The notes under the pieces are model-generated. The model was given only the letters and a program-made list of their open reading frames with translations, was not told where the DNA came from and made no database searches. Below are positions 1 to 5,045 of a DNA stretch of 5,045 bases, in pieces (the stretch's first letter is position 1; every line of letters begins with the position of its first letter). The stretch spans positions 1-5,045 of the forward strand of contig JAGWNR010000048.1 of NCBI GenBank assembly GCA_028871265.1, given 5' to 3'. Both the position numbers and the translations under genes were made by a program. The stretch comes from Patescibacteria group bacterium. GTDB lineage: Bacteria; Patescibacteriota; Minisyncoccia; Phycocordibacterales; PALSA-1337.

Positions 1-585
1 AATGTTCAGTTTGTTTTTTGAAGGTGAACGCAATTTTGCTACGACATCTTTTACTCCGGCAAGAACCAAAACATTACGGATTGCGGAACCAGCAACCAAA
101 CCACGGCCTTTGACCGGCATCATTTCAACTCTGGCCGAAGAGTATTTGGCGTATACCATGTGAGGGATTGACGCTGTAGGAGTCAATGATATTTTGATCA
201 TGTTTTTCTTGGCATTACGTGTGGCCTTATCAATAGCCAAGGTAGTGTCGATGGCCTTGCCCAGTCCAACACCCACCCTGCCCTTGTGATCGCCAGAAAT
301 AACCGCCACAGAAAAAGTAAATCTGCGTCCACCTGCGGCAACACGAGTCACGCGGCGAATGTCAATCATTTTTGTATCAAATTCAGGCTTGACACGTTCA
401 ATATTCGGTCTAGAGCCACCGCGACGCGGACGTGAATCACGCCCCCCACTTCTTCCGTGAGGTTGACGACTATCTGAACCTTTTGGCTTATCAGATGACA
501 CCGCCACATTTACCGGAGTATTCGAAATTGTATCCTGAGATACCGGCGTTGCGTTTGTATTTTGTTGTTTGTTTTCTTCGTTCAT
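1..585 (-). CDS. rpsE: 30S ribosomal protein S5 (3' end beyond the window)
   Basis: S5 is a small-subunit protein near the decoding centre and mRNA entry channel that contributes to accuracy. The frame is open from the ATG at 585 to base 1 (195 codons, no stop), so the C-terminus lies off the left edge. Residues 1 to about 70 are a polar, low-complexity extension: Asn/Gln/Ser/Thr-rich at first, then Gly/Arg-rich (GRSGGRDSRPRRGGSR). The conserved core begins near residue 73 with IDIRRVTRVAAGGRRFTF, followed by SVAVISGDHKGRVGVGLGKA and, near 160-176, GRGLVAGSAIRNVL, typical of the S5 RNA-binding and C-terminal domains. It lies 5 nt after the rplR stop as the last visible gene of the operon. No convincing Shine-Dalgarno is present at normal spacing. 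The start is the first ATG after the rplR stop. Identity is certain; the exact start is likely. Confidence 0.97.
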   Translation of the reverse strand, partial: MNEENKQQNTNATPVSQDTISNTPVNVAVSSDKPKGSDSRQPHGRSGGRDSRPRRGGSRPNIERVKPEFDTKMIDIRRVTRVAAGGRRFTFSVAVISGDHKGRVGVGLGKAIDTTLAIDKATRNAKKNMIKISLTPTASIPHMVYAKYSSARVEMMPVKGRGLVAGSAIRNVLVLAGVKDVVAKLRSPSKNKLNI

Positions 586-590
586 AAAAT

Positions 591-938
591 TTAGAATTTT
601 AGTCCCCCATCACGTGCACCGTCTGCAACCTCCTTTATATGGCCAGCATACAGATAACCACCGCGATCAAAGACTACCTGGCTGATTTTAGCTGTCACGG
701 CTTTTTTTGCAAGTTCGGCACCAACTGCTCTGGCACGCTCGGCCGGTTTACCCTTCATGCCTTTGGACCAAGCCGACACAAGCGTAACACCTTTCTCATC
801 GTCAATGAGCTGTACAAAAATATATTTATGAGATTTGAAAACCGATAGACGTGGACGCTCGGTGGTGCCGGCAATTTTGGCGCGGATGCGTTTATGCCGT
901 CTCTCCATTTTATATTGCTTTTTATTTTTTATATTCAT
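591..938 (-). CDS. rplR: 50S ribosomal protein L18
   Basis: L18 binds 5S rRNA and helps anchor it, with L5 and L25, in the central protuberance of the large subunit. The product is 115 residues, a normal length. After a short Lys/Asn-rich start it has [20 protein letters not shown] (about 14-33), then [15 protein letters not shown] and, towards the end, [20 protein letters not shown] and a terminal GLKF, all hallmarks of bacterial L18. It lies 5 nt after the rplF stop and 5 nt before rpsE. A second Met at residue 11 (position 908) is an alternative start. I kept 938 because the basic N-terminal tail is usual in L18 and the spacing matches the other genes of the operon. No strong Shine-Dalgarno is visible before either start. 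Confidence 0.97.
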   Translation of the reverse strand: MNIKNKKQYKMERRHKRIRAKIAGTTERPRLSVFKSHKYIFVQLIDDEKGVTLVSAWSKGMKGKPAERARAVGAELAKKAVTAKISQVVFDRGGYLYAGHIKEVADGARDGGLKF

Positions 939-943
939 TGTAT

Positions 944-1477
944 TTATACTGCTTTCTTGCCTTGTTTGCGACGTATAACTTCATCGGCATAACGTATACC
1001 CTTACCTTTATAAGGTTCCGGTTTTTTGACGGCGCGGACCTTCGCGGCAAATTGACCTACCATTTCAGCATCAATACCAGAAATACTGATACCGGTTTTA
1101 TCTGATACGACTTTTAATCCGTCTGGAATGATCAGGGAAACCGGATGGGAAAACCCAACAGCCAAAACTAAATCCTTGCCTTTGACATCCGCTTTGAAAC
1201 CAATGCCTTCGATAATAAGTTTTCTCTCATAGGCTTTGTTCACGCCTGAGAGCATGTTTTTAATATGAGAAGCATATGAACCCCATAGTGCAAAATTTTC
1301 AATATCTGGTTTTGCTGGCGCAATACTGATCGCGCCATTCTCAACCTTTATATCAATATCTGATTTAAAAGTTTTTTTAAGTTCACCCAAAGGTCCTTTT
1401 ATAGATAAAATACCAGCAGCAAAAGAAGCCTCTGTTTTCGGCGGAATGGCAATGGGTTTTTTAGCAATACGCGACAT
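944..1477 (-). CDS. rplF: 50S ribosomal protein L6
   Basis: L6 is a two-domain large-subunit protein near the GTPase-associated centre and sarcin-ricin loop. With the ATG at 1477 it has 177 residues, the usual length, and begins [12 protein letters not shown], the standard L6 N-terminus. The frame could be extended 12 nt to a TTG at 1489, but that would overlap the end of rpsH and add four residues the family lacks. Residues 26-31 (IKGPLG) and the C-terminal [11 protein letters not shown] (153-163) are L6 signatures; the latter is the classic signature near the protein's end. It sits 5 nt after the rpsH stop, so translational coupling is likely. No clear Shine-Dalgarno is seen apart from a weak GG near the rpsH stop. 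Confidence 0.97.
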   Translation of the reverse strand: MSRIAKKPIAIPPKTEASFAAGILSIKGPLGELKKTFKSDIDIKVENGAISIAPAKPDIENFALWGSYASHIKNMLSGVNKAYERKLIIEGIGFKADVKGKDLVLAVGFSHPVSLIIPDGLKVVSDKTGISISGIDAEMVGQFAAKVRAVKKPEPYKGKGIRYADEVIRRKQGKKAV

Positions 1478-1482
1478 GATGG

Positions 1483-1875
1483 TTACCAAATTTTAAATAA
1501 AATCTCGCCGCCGACCTTTAATTTTTTGGCTTCAAAATCAGCCAGAATGCCTCGCGGTGTAGAATAAATTATGTTGCCGTAACCCTGACGAAACGGTCTA
1601 ATATCGCGAGCTTTTTGATACAGACGACGCGATGGTTTGGAGACACGCATAACGCCATGAATACGTGGTTGACCATTTGTATAAATTAAGCCAACTTCAA
1701 TAGTCTGAGCGACACCCGTCCCCTTCTTTTCAACCGATGAAAAATAGCCGGCTTTTTTCAAAATGTGAGCGATCGATTCCTTGACCTTGGAATGAGGCAC
1801 CGCCGCGACAGATTTTCCTGCTTTGGCGGCGTTTGAAATGCGTGTTATAAAATCTGCGATAGGGTCTGTTACCAT
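1483..1875 (-). CDS. rpsH: 30S ribosomal protein S8
   Basis: S8 is a primary 16S rRNA-binding protein of the small-subunit platform. In Escherichia coli it represses the spc operon by binding its mRNA. The product has 130 residues, the usual length. It starts [16 protein letters not shown], has [10 protein letters not shown] at about 78-87, and carries the S8 signature at about 100-117 ([18 protein letters not shown]), ending FKIW like many S8 proteins. Its ATG lies inside the end of rpsN: the two genes share ATGGTAA (7-nt overlap), so S8 synthesis is probably coupled to termination of rpsN translation. No separate ribosome binding site is evident. Confidence 0.98.
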   Translation of the reverse strand: MVTDPIADFITRISNAAKAGKSVAAVPHSKVKESIAHILKKAGYFSSVEKKGTGVAQTIEVGLIYTNGQPRIHGVMRVSKPSRRLYQKARDIRPFRQGYGNIIYSTPRGILADFEAKKLKVGGEILFKIW

Positions 1876-2054
1876 GATGATTTGCGGACGCCAGGAATGA
1901 CGCCTTCGTTAGCGAACTCGCGGAAACAAATACGACAGAGATCAAAATCACGCATATAGCCGTTTTTGCGACCACAACGGAAACAACGACGAACGACGCG
2001 CGACTTGAACTTCGGCGTTTTTTTCGACCTTGCTATGACTGATGTTTTTGCCAT
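1869..2054 (-). CDS. rpsN: 30S ribosomal protein S14, zinc-binding type
   Basis: S14 is a small-subunit head protein contacting 16S rRNA helices near the A and P sites. This is the short zinc form (type Z): 61 residues with a Cys4 ribbon, C24-x2-C27 and C40-x2-C43, rather than the approximately 100-residue Cys-free form of E. coli. The C-terminal [11 protein letters not shown] is the family's conserved tail. It is the first gene of this minus-strand ribosomal cluster; the usual upstream neighbour rplE is absent, and a promoter lies about 100 nt upstream. A GGCGG lies about 14 nt before the ATG, rather far for a Shine-Dalgarno. The stop overlaps the rpsH start. Confidence 0.97.
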   Translation of the reverse strand: MAKTSVIARSKKTPKFKSRVVRRCFRCGRKNGYMRDFDLCRICFREFANEGVIPGVRKSSW

Positions 2055-2150
2055 AATGCGTTAAAATTCCGCCGGTGAGCTTTTCCCTCGTCCATTCTGT
2101 CCTGGACTCGGGACCATGCTTTCGGTTGGTTACGCCGTATATTGGACGTA
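2055..2150 (-). promoter_or_regulatory. Potentially structured 5' leader of the rpsN operon
   Basis: The predicted leader contains the perfectly complementary hexamers CGTCCA (2143-2148) and TGGACG (2089-2094), which could close a domain of about 60 nt. Inside, ACCA (2127-2130) can pair with TGGT (2113-2116), and GTCC/GGAC (2111-2114 with 2099-2102) is an overlapping alternative. Ribosomal operons are often autoregulated through such leaders, but I recognise no known binding-site consensus and the inner helices are short. It may simply be untranslated spacer. Confidence 0.3.
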
Positions 2151-2156
2151 CTTGCC

Positions 2157-2185
2157 ATACTAGCAAAGAGCGGTTTGGAAGTCAA
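2157..2185 (-). promoter_or_regulatory. Promoter for the rpsN-rpsE gene run
   Basis: On the minus strand there is a -35 TTGACT (2180-2185, five of six consensus bases), a 17-nt spacer and a -10 TAGTAT (2157-2162), preceded by TGC, which gives an extended -10. A start near 2149-2152 would produce a leader of about 95-100 nt before rpsN. It is the best sigma70-like promoter in this gap and explains how the cluster is transcribed without rplE and the rest of spc upstream. It is a prediction from sequence match only. Confidence 0.6.
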
Positions 2186-2216
2186 ATAACCCCTTTTATT
2201 TATGCACCGTGGGGCC

Positions 2217-2244
2217 TTGCCTAGGAATTCTATGGAGCTATGCT
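2217..2244 (+). promoter_or_regulatory. Weak candidate promoter for the divergent 279-residue gene
   Basis: TTGCCT (2217-2222), a 16-nt spacer and TATGCT (2239-2244) form a modest sigma70-like match on the plus strand. The -10 lies in an inverted repeat, GCTAT (2237-2241) and ATAGC (2246-2250). The implied leader is about 70 nt. Another inverted repeat, GTGAG (2278-2282) and CTCAC (2292-2296), lies in that leader. The match is weak and other AT-rich stretches in the gap cannot be excluded. Confidence 0.25.
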
Positions 2245-2320
2245 GATAGCAGAACGTGCAGCGATTCCCGTTCAAAGGTGAGAACAGGATCCTCACTAAA
2301 CCAAATAGCAAAAACAGCAT

Positions 2321-3160
2321 ATGAAAACGATCATTGACAACTATGGCAGAGTCTCTGCAGATGGTCGGTATCTACGACCAGGCGAATTCGTTCCTGCCGC
2401 CGCTGGCATACGCAGAGTCTTGTCTCAGCAAGATCTATTAAGTGAAAACCTCCCCCGTCTTTGTTCGATGCGGGATGCAATCATCGAGCAGCGCAACCGC
2501 CTGTTGCCGCTCGAAAAAGACATCCATCAGGCGCTCACAGCAAAGCTGGATGTGCTTCAACGCGAGATCGGACGCTATGAATTCTATCCGATCTACGACC
2601 TACCCTTCCTCGATCCATCGTTCTTGTCATGGAAAACAACCGATGGATGCTTCCCCGCTTTTACGATATTCTCCTTGGAGCACCCAAGCACCATCATCAG
2701 TCTCAATAGATTCGCGGAGGCAAATCAGCGGCCGGGAAACACAAAACCCACCCGTTTGGTGCTTGAACAGCCGGAAATCCCGGAATTCATGGCGCGGCAC
2801 TATCTCAACAATAACCTTGAAGCAAGCCTCATTGCATATTGTGATGAAAAAAACTTCGAGAGTCTCCGATTAATCGCTCACTACGAGGGCGTCATGCCGG
2901 ATGAAGTCCGGGAAAAGATCAGGGGCTACTTGAATCCGTCGCTCGGCGAGCCGCGGTTCGATCAGATCTTTATCATTGCCGATGCGCCAGACGAAACATG
3001 GCAAGTCAAAGGAATTCCGCAAAAGGATCCGCTTGTGGTCGGTGTGAGCAAAAAAACGCCAGACACCCTCTGGCTCATTGCGGCCTATGACCTTACACCG
3101 GCCGAAAAGTTCGCACGCGACCTTTGCCTCAATGCCGGTCGCCTACATGTGAACAATTGA
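2321..3160 (+). CDS. Hypothetical soluble protein, GC-rich and divergent from rpsN
   Basis: I do not recognise this 279-residue protein. It has no signal peptide, transmembrane segment or evident catalytic motif. Residues about 8-20 read YGRVSADGRYLRP. Residues about 36-86 are charged and Leu-rich, probably helical and perhaps a short coiled coil. Residues 88-130 are aromatic and Pro-rich with a probable beta core (FPAFTIFSLEHPSTIISLNR). The C-terminal part (about 213-265) alternates hydrophobic strands, FDQIFIIADAP, DPLVVGV and LWLIAAYDLTPAEKF. Sampled 60-base lines inside it are about 57% GC, against 33-40% in sampled lines of rpsH, rplF and aspS, which suggests different ancestry or recent acquisition. 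The long frame with sensible composition supports a real gene. The start is the first ATG; no Shine-Dalgarno precedes it. It ends just before a shared terminator. Confidence 0.82.
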   Translation: MKTIIDNYGRVSADGRYLRPGEFVPAAAGIRRVLSQQDLLSENLPRLCSMRDAIIEQRNRLLPLEKDIHQALTAKLDVLQREIGRYEFYPIYDLPFLDPSFLSWKTTDGCFPAFTIFSLEHPSTIISLNRFAEANQRPGNTKPTRLVLEQPEIPEFMARHYLNNNLEASLIAYCDEKNFESLRLIAHYEGVMPDEVREKIRGYLNPSLGEPRFDQIFIIADAPDETWQVKGIPQKDPLVVGVSKKTPDTLWLIAAYDLTPAEKFARDLCLNAGRLHVNN

Positions 3161-3182
3161 AAACCACAATTGTCAGTGACAA

Positions 3183-3206
3183 AAACCCGCAATCTTTTGC
3201 GGGTTT
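3183..3206. terminator. Bidirectional intrinsic terminator between convergent genes
   Basis: A perfect 10-bp stem, AAACCCGCAA (3183-3192) and TTGCGGGTTT (3197-3206), is closed by a 4-nt loop. Read on the minus strand (end of aspS, stop at 3229) it is followed by a T-run formed from the A-tract at 3181-3185. Read on the plus strand (end of the 279-residue gene, stop at 3160) it is followed by TTTATTTTAT. It therefore probably ends both transcripts. Confidence 0.88.
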
Positions 3207-3228
3207 ATTTTATGCTTTTAAAAGTAAA

Positions 3229-4515
3229 TTACGGATTCAACCTCTTCACATCCCTCGGTACATAAGTAGCCTCGCGCACGTTCGGCAGATCGAGAATCTT
3301 CATAATAAAGCGGCCAGGACCGATACCGGCACCACCATGTGGCGGACAACCATAGCGGAAAAAATTTATATAATCCTTGAGCGTTTCTAGATTCATGCCC
3401 TTTTCCTTGGCCTGCCATTCCAAAATATCAACGCGATGCTCGCGCTGCGCCAGCGTTGTCACTTCGATACCGCGATAGAGAAGATCTGCGCGGCGTGAAC
3501 GATCACTACCCTCTTCCAGACGCATATGATAAAAAGCACTCTTTGATTTGTGATACTCGGTTACAAAGACAAAATCATGACCGTATTTTTCTTTCACGTA
3601 ATCACAAATAGCACGCTCTTCTTCTGGTGAGAGATCGTGTTCTTCAGCCGATTCAATACCGCGATCTTTCAGAATTTTCTTGACCTCAACGATCGGAATG
3701 CGCGGAAACGGGCGTGCCGGAATTTCCAGATTAAATTCCGGGAATACTTTTCTCACTTGCTCAAAACCGGCGACAATCATACCCTCTTCGGCATCCATGA
3801 CATCGTTGTGAGAGTCAATATATGATATTTCAAAATCCCAACCTGTAAATTCGGTCAGATGGCGAGTGGTAAAAGATTGCTCGGCACGAAAAACCGGTCC
3901 GACCATGCAAACCTTTTCAAAACCACTGGCCATGGCCATCTGCTTGTAAAACTGTGGCGATTGAGCCAAATACGCCGGTCGATCGAAATACTTGACCTCA
4001 AAAACTTCAGCACCTGTTTCCGAGGCGGTTGACATAAATGCCGGAGTATAAATTTGAATATAATTGTTATCCGACCAGTATTTTCGAAAACCTTTTTCCA
4101 GCTCGGTCCAGACTTTAAATATTTTGGTCTTTTCCGGCTTGCGCAAATCGATCCAACGATAATCAAAACGGGTTGGTGCTTCGGTTTCTTCGCCACTTTT
4201 AACCACAACCGGAATCGGTAATTCCGGATTTGCAACAGACAATATTTCAAGCGATTCGATCTGGATTTCAACCCCACCCGGCGCATTTTTTTCTGCTTTT
4301 GCCAAACCAGTAATTTTCACTACTGATTCTAGCGACAAGCTTTTTACTTTTTCAAAAACCGGTGAATCTTTGAGCACTACGACTTGAACAATACCGGTTA
4401 TATCGCGCACATTAATAAATGACACTTTGCTCTGAATGCGCAGAGCATGGACAAAGCCGGCAATCTCGATAGTTTTTCCTGCAAGAGCAGAAAGATCTTT
4501 GATATGTATTCGCAT
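3229..4515 (-). CDS. aspS: Aspartyl-tRNA synthetase, archaeal type (probably non-discriminating Asp/Asn)
   Basis: This class IIb synthetase attaches aspartate to tRNA in the cytoplasm. From the ATG at 4515 it has 428 residues, the length of the archaeal/eukaryotic form and far shorter than the bacterial form of about 590 residues with its GAD insertion. The N-terminal OB-fold anticodon domain spans about 1-100 (IEIAGFVHALR, FINVRDITGIVQVVV). The catalytic domain shows motif 1 around P158 (YTPAFM), the class IIb stretch QSPQFYKQ (185-192), motif 2 FRAE with R210 and E212, and motif 3 GAGIGPGR with R402. H23 and P79 resemble the His/Pro pair reported for non-discriminating archaeal-type enzymes, which also make Asp-tRNA(Asn) for amidation by GatCAB; this alignment is by eye. 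The ATG at 4557 would add 14 residues but lies inside the T-box terminator, so 4515 is preferred. No Shine-Dalgarno lies at normal spacing before 4515. Confidence 0.97.
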   Translation of the reverse strand: MRIHIKDLSALAGKTIEIAGFVHALRIQSKVSFINVRDITGIVQVVVLKDSPVFEKVKSLSLESVVKITGLAKAEKNAPGGVEIQIESLEILSVANPELPIPVVVKSGEETEAPTRFDYRWIDLRKPEKTKIFKVWTELEKGFRKYWSDNNYIQIYTPAFMSTASETGAEVFEVKYFDRPAYLAQSPQFYKQMAMASGFEKVCMVGPVFRAEQSFTTRHLTEFTGWDFEISYIDSHNDVMDAEEGMIVAGFEQVRKVFPEFNLEIPARPFPRIPIVEVKKILKDRGIESAEEHDLSPEEERAICDYVKEKYGHDFVFVTEYHKSKSAFYHMRLEEGSDRSRRADLLYRGIEVTTLAQREHRVDILEWQAKEKGMNLETLKDYINFFRYGCPPHGGAGIGPGRFIMKILDLPNVREATYVPRDVKRLNP

Positions 4516-4535
4516 AATAGTTTTATCGGAGAAAC

Positions 4536-4585
4536 AAAAACGCCCCTCCGAATTCATTAAAAAATTTAATAAATCCGCAGGGGCG
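4536..4585 (-). terminator. T-box-controlled intrinsic terminator ahead of aspS
   Basis: CGCCCCT (4579-4585) pairs with AGGGGCG (4541-4547). After one G-G mismatch the stem continues through CGGATT and AATTCG and an AT-rich section to a 3-nt loop at 4562-4564, about 20 pairs in all. A run of five T follows at 4536-4540. Its 5' arm shares CGCCCCTG with the 3' side of the antiterminator, so the two folds exclude each other, the normal T-box switch. Confidence 0.92.
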
Positions 4586-4726
4586 ATCTGGTCGCGGTGC
4601 CACCCTGTTTTTTAGCTTGATTGCGCGTCATCGGGACGCTTCCGAGAGAGTCTACTAGACGCGCTTTTCAAATTTTCGCGCGACTTTCTTTCTCTGGCCT
4701 CGCCGGTGTTTGCCGGGTCGTTGGTC
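4536..4726 (-). ncRNA. T-box riboswitch leader of aspS
   Basis: T-boxes sense uncharged tRNA and allow transcription to continue when charging is low. On the minus strand the 14-nt T-box core AGGGTGGCACCGCG lies at 4593-4606. The antiterminator folds exactly: CAGGG (4603-4607) with CCCTG (4578-4582), a 7-nt bulge TGGCACC (4596-4602), and GCGA (4592-4595) with TCGC (4583-4586) around a 5-nt loop. The bulge TGGC would pair with an acceptor end GCCA, i.e. discriminator G73, as in tRNA-Asp and tRNA-Asn. Upstream, GCGTC-CCGAT-GACGC (4625-4639) fits stem III, and CGCGC (4678-4682) with GCGCG (4660-4664) could be part of a short stem I. The GAC at 4650-4652, on its 3' side, is a candidate Asp specifier codon; this assignment is tentative. 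The predicted RNA starts near 4726. Confidence 0.93.
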
Positions 4727-4732
4727 ATTTGG

Positions 4733-4760
4733 AGTATATCGTACATTAAAAATAAATCAA
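4733..4760 (-). promoter_or_regulatory. Promoter of the T-box/aspS transcript
   Basis: On the minus strand TTGATT (4755-4760) and TATACT (4733-4738) are separated by 16 nt, a good sigma70-like pair. A start about 7 nt downstream, near 4726, gives a leader of about 210 nt to the aspS ATG, containing the whole T-box. Its position directly upstream of the riboswitch supports it. Confidence 0.7.
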
Positions 4761-4827
4761 GGGATAAATATACAAAAATTTTATGATTTCTTTAATATTT
4801 TTTTAATCCGTCTTAATAACTATTTTT

Positions 4828-4833
4828 TATAAT
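4828..4833 (+). promoter_or_regulatory. -10 box placed for a leaderless transcript
   Basis: A perfect TATAAT at 4828-4833 ends 6 nt before the ATG at 4840, so transcription would begin at or next to the start codon. The -35 position is poor (AATCCG at 17-nt spacing). No Shine-Dalgarno precedes the ATG, consistent with leaderless translation. The region is very AT-rich, so a chance match is possible. Confidence 0.4.
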
Positions 4834-4839
4834 TATAGA

Positions 4840-5045
4840 ATGAATCAAAAGCACAAGGACTTTATTCAAAAAATGAAAGCTGTATATAATAAAATTGGAC
4901 ACGTCACCTGTCCTGCCTTTAATAATGAAAAAGTTTACTTTAACCAATAAGGTTTTAAACATCTTATCCGAAAAGGAAGAAAGAAGAGATCAAACTGGCA
5001 ACAAAAGCAGAGATTAGAATTACTACATGAAGCCGTGAGAATATT
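4840..5045 (+). pseudogene. Interrupted small nuclease-like (barnase/EndoU/RelE-type) gene, right end cut
   Basis: From ATG 4840 the frame encodes 36 residues to a TAA at 4948-4950, then stays open without another stop to the window edge (31 more codons). The two parts read as one protein: KMKAVYNKIGHVTCPAFNN and VYFNQ before the stop, GFKHLIRKGRKKR and QQKQRLELLHEAVRI after it. The pattern VYFN-x-x-GFxHLIxKG...R...Q..R..LL..A resembles short proteins common in Patescibacteria that are sometimes grouped with phage barnase/EndoU/colicin E5-D/RelE-like nucleases. This is from memory, not a search. The TAA falls inside the conserved block, one base from AAA or GAA, so a nonsense mutation or sequencing error fits best; readthrough is possible. 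It diverges from aspS. Confidence 0.5.

Noticed and set aside
2089..2140. tRNA-like arms in the rpsN upstream region
   Set aside because: A GAGTCC-type stretch resembles a T-arm, but no acceptor stem, anticodon arm or D-arm can be built around it.
2033..2320. Minus-strand frame of 95 codons upstream of and overlapping rpsN, including a 40-codon Lys/Arg-rich part from the ATG at 2159
   Set aside because: It does not resemble L5 or any protein I know, overlaps rpsN, has no ribosome binding site, and its inner ATG lies on the predicted -10 box, so that transcript could not carry it.
2442..2873. Plus-strand frame of 143 codons inside the 279-residue gene
   Set aside because: Ser/Arg-rich low-complexity translation typical of a shifted frame of a GC-rich gene; the longer frame has a protein-like composition.
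2225..3030. Several GAATTC and GGATCC sites near the operon break, as if from a cloning junction
   Set aside because: They are scattered through the coding sequence and also occur at 4549-4554, with no vector-like sequence nearby; ordinary chance occurrence.
2040..3230. Possible mobile element carrying the GC-rich gene
   Set aside because: I found no terminal inverted repeats, target duplication or transposase/integrase motif at the ends of this stretch.
3855..4286. Minus-strand frame of 143 codons inside aspS
   Set aside because: It is a shifted frame of the synthetase gene, with basic, unstructured composition and no homology that I recognise.
4840..4950. An intact 36-residue peptide gene ending at the TAA
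   Set aside because: The frame continues past the stop with sequence that completes the same conserved motif, so an interrupted longer gene is the better reading.

Overview
The window most resembles a small-genome bacterium of the Candidate Phyla Radiation (Patescibacteria). This assignment is an inference, with no rRNA or marker search behind it. It rests on an archaeal-type aspartyl-tRNA synthetase without the bacterial insertion domain, a short zinc-binding S14, a glycine/arginine-rich extension on S5, tightly packed ribosomal genes with few Shine-Dalgarno sites, and a trailing gene fragment of a kind I recall from such genomes. TAA ends several intact genes, so there is no sign of a recoded TAA.

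Layout. Positions 1-2054 (minus strand) hold the distal part of the spc ribosomal protein operon in transcription order rpsN-rpsH-rplF-rplR-rpsE. rpsE runs off the left edge. Genes overlap or are spaced by about 5 nt. Upstream of rpsN, where rplE (L5) normally sits, there is instead a 266-bp intergenic region with a good minus-strand promoter, a potentially folded leader, and the start of a divergent gene. Positions 2321-3160 (plus strand) encode an unrecognised 279-residue soluble protein that is clearly more GC-rich than its neighbours. It converges on aspS (3229-4515, minus), and the two share a hairpin terminator at about 3183-3206.

Positions 4536-4760 hold the aspS control region on the minus strand: a sigma70-like promoter and a T-box leader. 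In the leader, a textbook antiterminator (with bulge UGGCACC) and a long intrinsic terminator are mutually exclusive. The natural start codon of aspS is therefore 4515, not the upstream in-frame ATG at 4557, which lies inside the terminator stem. From 4840 to the right edge (plus strand) there is a reading frame interrupted by one TAA, probably a decayed member of a small nuclease-like family, preceded by a -10 box placed for a leaderless transcript.

The genes serve translation: ribosome subunits, and Asp (probably Asp plus Asn) tRNA charging controlled by uncharged tRNA. The most unusual points are the spc operon broken between rplE and rpsN with a foreign-looking divergent gene there, the compact T-box, and the interrupted leaderless gene. 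I do not see a defence island, CRISPR array, transposase or other clearly novel multi-gene system.
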